A stretch of DNA of 64,000 nt from Membranipora membranacea. Its lineage: Eukaryota > Bryozoa > Gymnolaemata > Cheilostomatida > Membraniporidae. The notes below the pieces were generated by a model. That model ran no database searches and had not been told where the DNA came from. It worked only from the letters and a program-made list of their open reading frames with translations. The position numbers and the translations under genes were made by a program. Position 1 is the first letter of the stretch, and the number at the start of each line of letters is the position of its first letter. Location of the stretch: assembly GCA_914767715.1 (NCBI GenBank), contig OU612073.1, forward strand, positions 4,960,001 through 5,024,000, given 5' to 3'. Positions 10,601 through 23,500 of the stretch are shown here, piece after piece.

Positions 10601-13600
10601 TCAAACACACCTGAGTTAGATCGTGATTGTGACCTTACTGTTTGACAAAAACATTTATCCTCACCTACGCTAATTTGTGAGACAAAATCAACTATAAAAA
10701 TTGTACCAAACATTTGATAAATCTAATAAAGTGAAGGATGTTGTTCAGGCTTCGATTTTCAGGCATAACATTGCAAAAGTCTATGTCGGTATCGCATCAA
10801 AACAATTAGCTAGCATAGCAAACCTGTGCCAACAATATTTTATCAATTTTCAACCATGGAAACTCCTTTAATCTGTAAGCATTTTTCAGAGAATGTGACG
10901 AATACGAAATACACAAAACATACATACATACATAGGCATAATATAATTGATCTGACACTATAATATATAGGAATGCAATAAAGTTAGTCACAACTTTCCG
11001 AATACAATTGGCATGGCTGCTCTGCAGACTTGAAAGGCTGAGCACTTTCTGGACAAATCATTTTGTTGATAGAATTGGTTTCTGGATAGAATTTTTCTAC
11101 TTATAGTTGTACAGAGATGGTACTAACAAACCTCCTCGATATAAATCTCTATCAGCCTCTTTAGTGAAGTTGTTTATGATGGCTACAAGACCTTTCTGTG
11201 GTCCTGTCTCCTCCCACATATAGATGGTATCAGACTTGTTTGATAGATAATACATCCCACTGTCAACAAAACCATTCCCGTCATCAGAGAACACAGAGTT
11301 GGCACTGTTCTCACTTCGAGACTGATACATCGTTCTTTTTGCTTGAGCTCCCGCTAAAACTGTCAAAAACAAACACATTAGCATTTAGATATGCTGGTGG
11401 ACTCAGGAACCAAACCGACTATGAATGGAGTTGTTGACACATCACATATCTTAGCCATCTGGTTACAAGTGAGAGTGTCTCATCAATTAACTTGACACCA
11501 GAACAGATCAAATTAAAAATACAAAAAATCGATACATTTTTTGTCCCCACAAGGAATGATAATATTTTGCTTGAGGCAATAGTGTGACCGCTGGTCGCTG
11601 GCTAAAAAATCTCCAGGGACCTAAAGATCTAAACTTCTTTGTGGCATTGTCGGTACAGTGCAGAGGGACTTGTATCTCAGAGTCGAAAAGTAAGTAGTAT
11701 GCATAATTGTACTAACCAGCTCCATCAGGGGAGAGCATGGAACAGCTGTCTCCTGAGCTCTGAGACGACAGAGGTCTATGATTCATGTCTGACGGTTGAA
11801 CTGACAAGCTTGCTGGTCTCTTTTGAGGCGTAACAAAACCATGATTTCCATCACTAGCAGGCCTCACTACAAGAATGACAAATAAAATTGATCTTGTAAA
11901 TTGAATGATTGAAATGAATGATGATAAATGAAGCTGATGAAAATGAATAAATGATTGAAAATTGAAAAACAAAAAGACTACTCACAGACCACAGGCAGCT
12001 AGTCCTGCAGAAGTGACGCAATATTTTTTACAATAATATGATTTGAAGCATTTCTGGGTTAATATCATGTACAGCGTTAGAAATTGTCCTCTCATGCTGG
12101 TGTTAATGTGGGGTGGGGTGGGGTTGGTGATTATTTTAAATGGTACCAAAAGATCCAGCCTGTCCTAACAAAGCTTGTTAAGACAGGCTACAACAGATCT
12201 AGACAATTATTTCTAAAAAAAAATGATAAGGACAGCATTTGAATGGCTACAGATAAGATGAGGGTTGCAAGCTAAAGGAGATCAATGGGGCTGGGATCAC
12301 ACAGCTAGGATAAATATGAAGAGAAGCAGGAGAACACAGGGGGATAGCATATGTAGAGCTTGTTGCCCTGCTGGACAACCTTAACATTCATCATTGCACA
12401 TAGACCTAAGGCTATTCTGGGCATTTCAGTCCTAGTTTTAGTATTGTTTACGCCTGTTATAATTCATAACTATGTATGCATATTTTAGTTGTGATATTAT
12501 CTTCATACCAAACACAAGCCATCTGATTGACCGCACACATTCCTGCTTTTAGAGTTATGACACTCTAATAAGCTGTGACACTTATTGCAGCCCACCATGT
12601 GGTTGCATTTTATTTTTTGGCGATATGATGGTATATACTAAGGGGATTCTGAATAGACATATTGATTTCATTATTCCATGACCATGCATAATTTATTCAC
12701 TTCATGACCTGCAACAAGGCCAAATCTAGTAACAAACCAGCAACAGGTATGCCTCCCCACCCACATAAAAGCCTATCACCCTATGTACTATGATATAAAA
12801 AAACTTAGAACTTACTAAGAACAAAGAGAATGCGCTGCTTGATCATCAAGATATTCGATCTGTGGTTATGATAGTATGCAGACTGGTGAAAGCGTCCATT
12901 ATTCACGATCAATAAGTGAGCTGTCATGTCACATTGATTTACAACACATTGGTGCTCACTCTGGTAATAATGCACTATTACTAAAGCATCGGCTGTTAGC
13001 CAAATACAAACCATTCTCTAGCTAGAGCATAGGTAGATTGATAGCCCTACAGCCATTATATTATTATTTTTTCAATGATTTCACGGGAGCGCTAACCCAC
13101 TAATAGCAAAGTCCATTGTCACATACTTAAGTTGCTCACACAATGTCAAATATGCATAGTTTTTTCATCAAAATACTTGTACGAACATTGTAATACATTG
13201 TAGTACACCTACTGTTTATATATCTACGTTCTTCTGTGCGCTTTTCGATCATTGCCCTGACTTCCTTCGCTAATTCAACTTCATCTGCACTGTCTAAAGC
13301 TGACAGTAATTTGCTGTAATCTTCTTTCCCTTCTTGTGTGGAGATTTGCCCCACTTTTGACATGTAATTGTGGAGGCTCGATATCGAGTTGATATCTCTA
13401 GTTGCATTTCTGCCATACTCTGTTATTGAAAAGATATAACATATCTTTAAAATAATGAGCCAACACATCCCACACAAAATGGCAATAATAACACTGAACT
13501 CACAAATCAATAACAGTGATTGCCAACAAAAGCTGACAGACCCTGTCTTCTGATACAATTGTCTGCCAAATAATTGTTCTCATCGTGATTGACTTTCATG

Positions 13601-14315
13601 AATGAGTTCATCAGCGACAGCGCAAACAAGTTGTTAGCATCTTTTAGTTTTCTCGGAGGAGCGGATAACTTTATCTTTGAAGAAACAAGCACTTTTATGG
13701 CTCACATACAAGACAATGTGTGTACAAAATTTTTGTGTTTTTAGAATTCAAACAGCTAGGTAATAGTTCGTAGCAACTGTACCTAGGGTCTTTCTCCTGA
13801 GTACTTGTCTACTGACTGGAAAGACAGCTTAAAACACTACAAGGGGTCCCAGAAATAGGCCAAGTAAGGCCAATAAGCCTAACACATATGTTGTGTTGCA
13901 AAGGGGGCAACGGTGGAATAGACTGAGCTTGTGGGTTGAGAATGCACCACTCCAAGTAGCAAGCAGCGGGCTTGCTAATTAGCGCCATCAACCAATATTA
14001 TTTTGGGGGTTCTAAGATTGTGCAATTGGAGTGCTTGAGATTCACTGGTAGGACATTAGAGTCGTAGGTTTGAAGTACAACTGGGGGAGCTTTCATGATG
14101 ATTTGGTCAAGCACCCATTACCCTTGGGTACATCTATCTCCAACAGTGTGAGTGTATTTATTGTTAGTATTGAATTCCCCTTTAATTAATGATTGAAATA
14201 ACTTACTTTCTCGGTTGTCCTCCCTTAAGAGATTAACAACATCATTTATTTTTCCCTGATCAAACTCTCTTTGGAGAAGTGTCAAGACTTCGCTTGATAG
14301 CTTTTTCTGACTCAT
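7623..14315 (-). CDS. DED-containing caspase, caspase-8-like
   Basis: Cysteine protease of the apoptotic initiator type. Exons (minus): 14315-14207, 13691-13542, 13419-13228, 11866-11717, 11359-11132, 10522-10326, 9465-9369, 8767-8567, 8117-7930, 7733-7623; phases close to 540 codons plus stop. Residues 1-115 form a DED-like domain (LLQREFDQGKINDVVNLL; LKDANNLFALSLMNSF resembles the caspase-8 'KDALMLF' helix). The p20 part starts near 255 (KGLVAIINNF). Catalytic His is H339 in SHGE and catalytic Cys is C385 in FFIQACQG; QACQG rather than QACRG is typical of caspases 8 and 10. Acidic linker 390-430, with Asp residues suited to processing. The p10 part holds GYRSYR, GTWFIRLL and a C-terminal KQMPYFQ block. 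The weakest junction is the exon 2 donor (GG|GTCTGT). The single DED differs from vertebrate caspase-8, which has two. Confidence 0.9.
8356..8483. mobile_element. Foldback MITE in caspase intron 8
   Basis: The two ends are inverted copies over about 45 bp: TACAACATACAGTAGTGCGC then AAACCACTGCACATCACACA on the left, and the matching reverse complement (ACATACATTAATGGGCAAAC, CACTGCACATCACAGAGG) on the right. The centre is about 35 bp. It lies wholly inside the intron between caspase exons 8 and 9. Confidence 0.75.
11985..12035. repeat. Dispersed repeat fragment, copy 1
   Basis: CAGGCAGCTAGTCCTGCAGA followed by AGTGACGCAATATTTTTTACA is repeated with a few changes at 41527-41580. It lies in the caspase intron upstream of exon 4. 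The element type is not recognised. Confidence 0.5.
12157..12189. repeat. Short perfect-arm hairpin
   Basis: AGCCTGTCCTAACAA, a short spacer, then TTGTTAAGACAGGCT: arms of 15 bp with one mismatch, inside a caspase intron. It could be a remnant of a small foldback element. Confidence 0.5.
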
Positions 14316-14947
14316 TCTGAGTTAGTCGGTGTTTTGCTAAAACAACCCAACCATTAACAGTATCTAAAATAGATAAGAGCTATAAAATATTAAACATTGT
14401 TACTGTAATTCAAGAAGTTTAATATCAAACAACACCAATTCAATATCCTGCTTGAAATTAAATCACTACAGTTCTAGATTTTAAAATTAAATTACTAGAT
14501 TCTATTGCTGCTACAAGACATATTTAGGTTTGTCAATGTACCATTGAACCCCATATCTGGAATAGGATAATATTAGCTATTTTGGACAAACAAAGGGCTT
14601 GTAAAATTAGCCAGTCCCTAGTAGCATTCTATAAGGACACAATGATAACCATACAATACAATACATCAGTAACATAGCCCTAGAGAATTGTAACCTTAGT
14701 CAATTTTTACAAAGCTCGCTCTGGGAGACGTGACAATATCTTATTATATTTGAAGACTGTTGCTGAACTGGGGTTCTCATGTGGAAGAATCTTGACAATA
14801 ATCAGTATACTCAGTGCAGAAGAGAGAACACAGATTAACAGGGTACTACTGACAGTAGACCTAAAGATGCACTACACAGTATACATGATGGCATGAGTAG
14901 TATAATGTAAATACTAAATAGTAGGACAGAAGTAGTGGAGAAACCAC

Positions 14948-15151
14948 CCAGACGGCAATTTCCCTTTGAATTAACTCTGAGTTGAAAAAACAACAGTTGA
15001 TTATGAGGGAATTTACCACCTTAGAATTTTCAAGTCAGAAACAGAGTTGATTCTGAGGAAAACTTCTAAGTTGAATTATCAACTCACTTTCTCTGAAAAA
15101 TCAACGGTTGATTTTGGGTTGAGGTTGAAAATTGCCCGCTGGGCAATCACA
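14948..15151. mobile_element. Probable MITE with CCCAG termini
   Basis: The left end CCCAGACGGCAATTTCCC is mirrored by the right end, which on the other strand reads GCCCAGCGGGCAATTTTCAA. The interior repeats GTTGATT/AATCAAC motifs in both orientations (AACAGTTGATTATGAGGG, CAACGGTTGATTTTGGG). No convincing target duplication was seen, so the superfamily is not assigned. Confidence 0.5.
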
Positions 15152-16604
15152 CAAAATTCCCCCATATACAATCAAAATAAAAGATCACTCATCATGACAT
15201 TGTTATACTTACTTAGTTGGCCTATACTAATACAGCAGTACCTATAAGCAAGGAGTACTCATTGCTATAAAAGAAAGAGAGAAAGAAAAAGTTACTAGCC
15301 TTAGTACTCAGACTGAAGGAGTTACTCCAGTCCTTCCTTCCTTAGAATCCAAAGAGTTCCTTGATAAATCCTATATCCTCTGCAGTGAAAAGAAAATTTC
15401 TCACAGCTGCGTAGTCATTCATCTCATCATTGTACTATAAGAGCACATACACACAAACACATAACAAACTCTCCCTTCAGTACTCACCTCTCAGATTAAC
15501 ACCCGCCTTCAGCTCAGATGGGGAATTTCCCTTTGCATCTAGCTTATGTTCTTATCACTTTGTTTTATGATGATTGAGTGTGCTGTCCGAAAAACTATTA
15601 CATTGATAACTATTTATTTGAATCAGAGCAAATCATATATTTGGAGCACATCAGTGTCTTTCTTTCAAAGGATTTAATTTGTCAGTATTTAAGTTAAACT
15701 AAATTTGATTGGTCAACTCACTAGTCAGCAAAAGAGGAAGAGACAGAATCCTAAATTAATCACTAGATTTTATACTACTCTACTGTTCTCTTTCACAATA
15801 AATACTCCAGGAAAGTTGCCTCATAGCCAACTGATTGTTACACACTCATTCTTGTCCCGAATCAAACTTTCTTGGGATCTAAATCATATGATGTGGGTAA
15901 CAAAGATGTTATTTTTGTTTACTTATGATGAGCCAAATCTTATAATAAATGTATTAGAATTAGTAAAATCCATCCTTGGTAAAATATTATTTATTTATAC
16001 TTATTTGATTCGCCTTTATGTTTTTATATGTATCATTTTGTCCAAGTAGAAGAACAATAATAAGAGTCCATCTGTCTAAAATGATATGCAATTAATGTGT
16101 TCTCTTATGACCACCCTTCCATCACAGGGAGCATTCTCCCGCTGCTTCCATCTACATGCCACTCTTGTACTGTTATTATGGCAAATGAGTGACTTACTTG
16201 AGTGTAACCAAGACACTGAGGGTTAGGCTATCTATCTATCTATGAGTGTGATTGAAAGATTGGAATGTATAATTGTATATATAGGCACAAGCTAATCAGG
16301 AAAAGTAGATAGTATCTACTAGAATAGGTAGCCCCTGTAGTGGTCGGCGATCATGGTATGAGTCTATTTTGGTGTTTAGTCTCATGCAATCCAACAGTAG
16401 GCCTATGACAAAGACACGGCCGCTGTATGTGTCATGCCTTACACTCCTGACCCAACAGATTATTATTCGATATTATCACATAGCTACATTTTATAATTCA
16501 TGGTTGATTTTGTTAAAAGGTGTTGGTGGTTTGCAAGCTCATCCGACTACCTTATCTACTAATTTGACTATTTCAATTCAATAACATGTCTACCTCAATA
16601 TTTC

Positions 16605-16874
16605 CTATCCTCCTTGGCCCCCTGTCATATTTCGTACATGGATATCTCTTACCGAAGCAGTACAAAGATGCGGCACTCTAATGCTGTAGCAGGAACTTTG
16701 CATCGGATGGAGAATAATGCTCTGTCCAAACATCTGCTCTGGTGTATCAGTAAAACCTTGAAGGTATAGGACTGCAACACATGTTCTGGACCTCCTGGAC
16801 TGCGATGCTGAAGTTCTATGTGATAAGGCATAGTACATCAGTTTCATCAAATCTGGCTGGAGAATGCGCTTCAA
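16605..16874 (-). other. Unassigned open stretch, possible exon remnant
   Basis: On the minus strand a stretch after a CTCCAG acceptor-like site is open in two frames up to a strong donor (GCTTCG|GTAAGA) near 16655. One frame contains GGPEHVLQSYTFK and ALECRIFVLL, vaguely like the ExYxFK pattern of HORMA-domain proteins; the other contains TDTPEQMFGQSII. No neighbouring exon was found, and a palindrome abuts the acceptor side. It may be a transposon-carried gene fragment or chance. Confidence 0.2.
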
Positions 16875-16937
16875 GCTGCCACCACTTTGTATTGAAACAT
16901 TGTAAATGTTTCAATACTAAGTGGTGGCAGCTTGAAG
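16869..16937. repeat. Near-perfect 69-bp palindrome
   Basis: CTTCAAGCTGCCACCACTTT continues to an AAACAT arm end, a 4-base centre, then the mirror copy ending AGTGGTGGCAGCTTGAAG. Arms of about 32 bp differ at one base. Probably a tiny foldback element. Confidence 0.85.
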
Positions 16938-17588
16938 AGTATTTTTCAGCCATAATTTGACCTTAATCTACCCTACTTGGTGTCTCTTTCATATGGACAC
17001 TGGTATTATCTCTGAATACAAACTTCTGCTTGTTGTATATTTCAGCTGGTCTGAGTGGCAGAGTGACAGATAACAGTATCTCATCTTCTCACTTATAGAT
17101 TTCCCATCTGCCAACATGCTCGGCTAAAAGATACAAACCTGTGCTCTTTGATTTGACTTCTGTCAAAGTGAAGCATGAGTATCTCACTGTGTCTAGTCAC
17201 AGGTAGCTATGATGATCTCTTTTCCCTGTTAACATATAAACCCTCTATCTAGTCTAGCCCTTCGTTGACTAGAGAATGTAATGATAGGTCATCAGCTCCT
17301 CAAGTAAATCTTAATTTGCACACATTTTTGTTAACTATTTCTTCCAGCCAAATTGTGACAATCTATATATAGCCAATATACTGATAATTAATGAGAAATA
17401 TGTTGTATAAAAAAGGCTTGCAGCCAGTGCTATATGACATATAATAAATCATAACGGTAGTCCAGCTGTTTATTTAGCAGAATAGAGCCTACAGACCACT
17501 AAGTCTACTATGTTTTTTTTTCAGCATTTTGAAGGCAAGCCTCATCTATATTTGTGAACTTGCTGGTTCTGTCAACAGTCCTCCAATC

Positions 17589-20500
17589 ATGGCTGGCCAT
17601 CAGCGTAAAATACCGCTGTCCCAAGGTGAGGTTAATGCACTACATGATCAACGGTCAATATACGAGATAGTTTATATATTTTTGGATTGTGTACCATTTC
17701 ACTAGTCCTTCTACTGTGATTTAACCGGTAAGGTAAAGTACATAGTAATAACTACAAATGAGCTCACAATAGGCCTTTATTGATGGTCAATAGTACTTTG
17801 CCAGTCACATAGCATTATCAAGCTCTCAATTAAATCTTCACTGTGGAGTGTCCCCATCCTCCTGACGCCACACTCCGTTGGTTATAGAAGAAAATCTCCA
17901 GCAGTCCTTACTGAAGTGCAAGGTGTCACACCACCATGAGACATGGTAGCTCAGAATCTACCTTTTTGAAACACATCGGTGGGCTCTCAAACACCACAGG
18001 GGAGATCACATGAATACTTAGCTATTTTTGATACGGCAGGCTAAGGACGTTATGTAATATTATTTTGTGCTTTACGTTGTGTTTCAGACTTGGCTGATAT
18101 GAGTTTTGATGCAAGTTACAAGGCCCAGGTGTCATTTGATGAACCTCAACTTGAATTTGACGAAGAATCACTCAATATCGTTGACACAACTCAACAAGGT
18201 ATATCAGTTTATTATAATTATTATTTATTATTCATTGTTGAACTATTAACTTTCAGTTCATCGAGACTCATCATGCCCAATTTATTTAATAATTCTTTTT
18301 GAATAACTCACTTACCCTGGTCTCTAAATAAGATTCAGGTGTATCAATAAATTGTCTGCTCTGGAGCGACCAGGTGAGTGTCTTCCAATTTAAACTTGCA
18401 AAGGAGTTAGTTATGATACTGTATCATCCAGTTTGATAACACAGCTACTATCAAAAACTATATGCCCTTATTTCAGAGTTTTACAAGTTCCCTGATTGTT
18501 GTGTCTGATTACAGATGAACACAAACTTCAGCATACTAAGTGCCTCTTGTGTGCAGCTGTCAGTGTACAATTAACAATTTTTTTTACATTTAGTTAAAAC
18601 TTTCAGCATATGCCCCCACCTCATATGGCCAGCAAAGACAGTTACAAACTTTCTAACCTGCTGTCTGGCAAACAGTCATATCCAACTACAAGTTATCCTT
18701 CGTGTATCAGCATCTTCTAATATAAGCACTCATAGAATACAGGGTAGCCTGTTTGCATTCATATGTCAAAGAAATAACATAATTATCAAATTATTGCTAA
18801 ATTGTAAATATATATATTTTGGTAGATTTAGAATTCGAGGAGGATAGTGAAGGTTTTCTTGAACCAGGAGAGCTGGATCTTGATCTTGGTGATGATGACT
18901 TTGAGGCTGAACTTGGCTCTGCAGCCACTGTATGTACATTCTATCTACGCATATCACACTAAACACATCCACATTCACAAAAAATATAATGGCGACCTTG
19001 GTGAACTGAAGCTATTGATAGCACAGCTGAAGATCTGTCAGTTATTCAGAGAAAATGATTTAAATGCATACTGCTCTGAATTCAAATGTCAATTTCTGTA
19101 TCAAATCGTGTCTATATATTGTGACAGCATAGTCCTCAGCTGATCAAGGTCACAAATCGACTAAAAAAGTGCAGAAAATGAAGTCTGTATAAAAGTCATT
19201 TCAACTTTCAAAATATTAATCAATTCCATCCATATCATAGAATACACTCAGTATCTGGGGGCAAAAACTATCTGTATCTTTAGTTCTTTTCATAGAATGA
19301 TGCGTCATTTTAAGTTATCATGTTAAAGTTTTGTTAAGATCTTCCCAGTGAAAAAATATTCCCCTACTTCATTTCTAGTCTTTACCTGGAGCCTTTTCTT
19401 GAGTCCTTATACTCAACAAATTCGACTGACTCCGGTAGGCATATCAAAAACACATATTCTAACAAAAATTCCGACATATATTGCTTTACTGATAACTTGA
19501 TTAGTATTTAAGGACATGTACAACAGATAGATATACAATAGATTGGCTAGGCCTACAGGACTGGTGAAACATAGCCTGCCAACAGTCATATTGTTAGTTT
19601 TGTATAATAGAATATCATCCTCTTGTGTGTTTGACAGGTAAATGCAGAGGAGATGACGGAGAGTGAATACCATGATATAGCTAAATATGGGGTCATCGAA
19701 CTTGCTGGTAAGCTTATATCTTATTAACGGGTTTTTAGAGAGGCTGAAGCTGTAGAGAAATATTTAAATTACCTCGAAAATTCATTCTAATTGCATGCTA
19801 CTTGTGGTAGGTTGGTCATTGAACCACTGCCATCGGTTATTGCAATGCAAACTTGAACTGACCGTTGCATGTCACTTTAAATCGACTGTTCTAAGTCACA
19901 TCAACATAATACTGCCACAAGATGTTAACATCAAAATAGTTTGTGGATTTGGTTCTGGTGTTTTTTTAAACAATGCCAACTAGATTGTAGGTCACGAATG
20001 CTAAAAAAAATTAAACCATCTCATCTGCTAGTATTTTGGGGTTAAGCATAATTCATTGATCACTTTTTGTTTTCCTCAAGTTAATATCTAGTAAAAATTG
20101 CCTCCAGATTGATAAACCTTGTGTTCCCGAGGAATTTCATCAATCGAAATTAAAGATGAATGATTTATTTTTAAATGGGAGTTGCAACCAATATCATCTC
20201 TCCAGTTGTCAAAGTGAATTTGGATACCAGTGAAGGGTTGGGTCGTAACTAACCTATGCTATTCAACATTTGGTAGTGCCCCAGTAGCGCATCTTAGGCT
20301 AGTTAAAATGATGTTGGATGATTTACGACAATATTGATAAAAAAAATGGATCGATTGTATCTTTGTATGATGTGGGAATACAAGTCATGTGACTGAACGG
20401 TTAGAAAGAAACGGCTTACCATTTTTTGCCGTGCAGATGAGAAATGACAACGGCTGTCTTGGTAAAATATTTAATGAAGCTTAAGTTGTTGTCTGCTCAT

Positions 20501-23500
20501 AATTTTGTGAGCACTGTGCTGGGTTGGCTCCCAAATTCTCCATCCGTAATCCTAGCTCAGTTTTCCCTAAGGGTAACACAAGTGCTCCCTGCTACAAGTT
20601 GTTGCCAGTAAATCTGGCAATAGTCTTGATTTTTGTCTGTAGCTCCAAATAATTTGAAAGTTAAATTTTAACTACCTGTATTGATATGTCGATATCCATT
20701 GTCGACAAATCTATCGACGTTGCCTAAAATCAGTGAGCATTGAATGAAACTGATCAGTAAGAAAACCCTAATATTTAAGTGTTATACTGCTCAAGTGCAC
20801 TAGTCAGTCTAATATGGTATATGTTGCATGAATGTTTTGAGTATGCTTTCAGTTTGAGCCATCCAGATACCTTCTGAGTGCCAATTATGCTTTGTCGTCA
20901 TATTTGGTAAAAAAGTAAAACTGAGTCTCCACATAGTTTTTATCTTCACCAACATGATTTTCAGGAGAAGCATACAAGGGTGTTACAATCTCATGAATTC
21001 TCAACAAAAATATAATATTTTTCTATGTCTACTATTAGTTGTACAAGTTTACAAGAGTCAACAAGAGTTACATCACCATGAGGCTAGATTGTTTTTGAAG
21101 GTTCATTCAAATTTTTCCAAAAACCTTCTGAAATTAAAGTTCCTACTTTGCTCAATCCCTCTTTCCCCTATGTCATTTTACCATTCCTCTGTCTGCATGC
21201 TAATAACATTTGGGCTGAGGTTACTGTTTACATTGTTTTAGCAGGCGATGACTCGTGTGGCAGAAAAGTGGTTGTCTTCTCGGCATGTAAACTTCCCCCT
21301 CACGGCATCATCGATCACAAGAAGTTACTGGGGTAAGTGGTATGTCAAAGGGTTTATGTAACCTTTGAGCTCCGCAGTGCCTATATCGTTCATAGAAATG
21401 AATATTCGGGTATCATTATTTACTTGCTGTTTTGCTGTTAATAGCACTGAGGAGTGTGACTTCGACTTGTCTGTATATATCAAGTAAAAAACATTGGTAA
21501 TAAAATGCAGCCAGATGTTTGGATCATAAAGAACACAATATTTTTATCATAAAACATTACAAATTTGACAGTAATCAGCAACCTTACCATGTACCCATTA
21601 TATACTTTCTAAAGAAATTTTTGACCTGGCTGTATTAAGTAAGAAATATTGGTAGTCAAAGACAGTCAGATGTATTAGATCATAAAACTCCAAATTTTTC
21701 TATTATGAAATATTTCAATTTTGAATGAATTTAGATTTAAAAAACCCTTACAGTTCTCAGAGTAACATAACCATGTACCCATTATTTAACAGCTACCTGA
21801 AGCATACCCTCGATCAGTATGTGGAGAATGATTACACACTGGTATATTTCCACTATGGACTGAGTAAGAGAAATAAGCCGTCCTATAACTGGCTCCTCCA
21901 AGCATACAAAGAATTCGACAGAAAGTAAGTATCATGTTAACCGGGAGGAGATGTTATGACATGGAGGACAGCCGACTGCTTAAAACTCTCATATGAAAAT
22001 GTCAATATGCTGCATTCGGTCATACTAAAAGTCTAGTTGAACTCTTCAAAACCGTTAAAAGTGCAAGCCTTTGGCTTGTTACTGATCATTTGGGATTATT
22101 AACCAGTTTCCCACAATGCAATACTAATAATAATTAGTCTTCTGATAAATTTAGGGCCAATCCCACAGTTCCCCCCCCCCCCTCCTTATCATGGCATTGT
22201 GGGAAAGATGGTTATATCAGGTATTAAACATAAAGGAACTACATCTGAGAACACACAACGGCAATTGACGGCGAAAAAATGTTCACTTTCCCTGCCAATT
22301 TGGACTACACAAAAAGTTTCTGATAGTCCAAATGGAATGTTAAATCTTTGTTTTACTGTTCATACAGGGCTAGGCACACTACAATGAAACTGAAATTGAA
22401 AGCAATGCTTTAATGTGACCACATTGCAATTTGATTATTTCGAAACGAGTGTTGCTATTATTATCATTTGCACTTGTTGTGCTCACTTCATGGCCTTGTA
22501 AACAATGACCAAGTACGGAAATGCAATACGCACCTGGTATAGAATGAGGTCATTTTTGGCTCAACATCAAGTTTTCCTAACAAAATCGAAGGGGAATACC
22601 CAATTCTACAGCAGTCTTCTGATTAGATTAGCGCCAAAATATCTGATAACATGTCAGGCTCACTTCCTGTGGATGGTGTAATAAGCAGTTTTACTTTGCC
22701 AATACATTAAATTATCATTTGCTCTATTCATCTCAATCATTGCCTAATACTTGATGACCAAACCTCCCTGTCAAAACAAGTCTATGCAAACAAAGAAACT
22801 TATGCTGTCAACGGCGCTTGACAAAAAGAAGGGAAATTGCAGACATTCTTACAATAAATTAGGCAATCAATCTGACTGAAATATTGACCTTCAATAAAGA
22901 CTTTCCCAGTCCTAACTTCCTAAACTGCCATATAGAAGTTAAACAATAAATTAAAAAAAACTTTTGGTTGATTTTTTCAGATACAAGAAGAACATGAAAG
23001 CATTGTATATTGTCCATCCGACTACCTTCATCAGAGTCCTATGGAACCTTTTCCGCCCATTTCTAAGGTAGGTATCTGTAGAATTGTCCATCCATGGCTA
23101 AAATTCATGATCTTCTAATGATGAGACGCTATATCTCATCCCATCGTTAGTCTTGTCATATGGCAACTTTAAAAAAAAGTGGCCGAGTGAGGGGGCTAAC
23201 TCATCATTCTGAGTTTTGGAAGCCTCTGGCACGTTATTAATGTGTGTTACATTATTTGTGTAGTTTTTAACACAAGGCACATTGAATTTAATTGTTCACT
23301 TTCTGAGACAACTGTCCCCTTTCCCCTCCCTCACCCCCTTAATCTGGGGAGGCCATGACAATTTACCGCTACAATGTACGCTGAGTTTCCAAAAGCACTT
23401 TGTTGCCAAACAAAGCAGAAGGGCACTTTAACAGCAACAGTTTCAGTTGTCTTTACAAAATAATTATGGCCAGACCGAGCTTGATTAGATCGATGCCCTC

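Larger units (their letters stand above)
14316..17588. other. Intergenic region between divergent caspase and ARHGAP1 genes
   Basis: About 3.3 kb between the two start codons, which point away from each other, so both promoters should lie here. It contains a probable MITE (14948-15151), a TCTA microsatellite near 16215-16235, an unassigned open stretch (16605-16874) and a palindrome (16869-16937). A T-rich tract ending in TTTCAG at about 17524 could be the acceptor of a 5' UTR intron of the ARHGAP1-like gene. Confidence 0.6.

Noticed and set aside
15047-16049. Open frames of 66-114 codons upstream of the ARHGAP1-like gene
   Set aside because: Low-complexity AT-rich translations, partly inside a MITE; no splice logic or domain.
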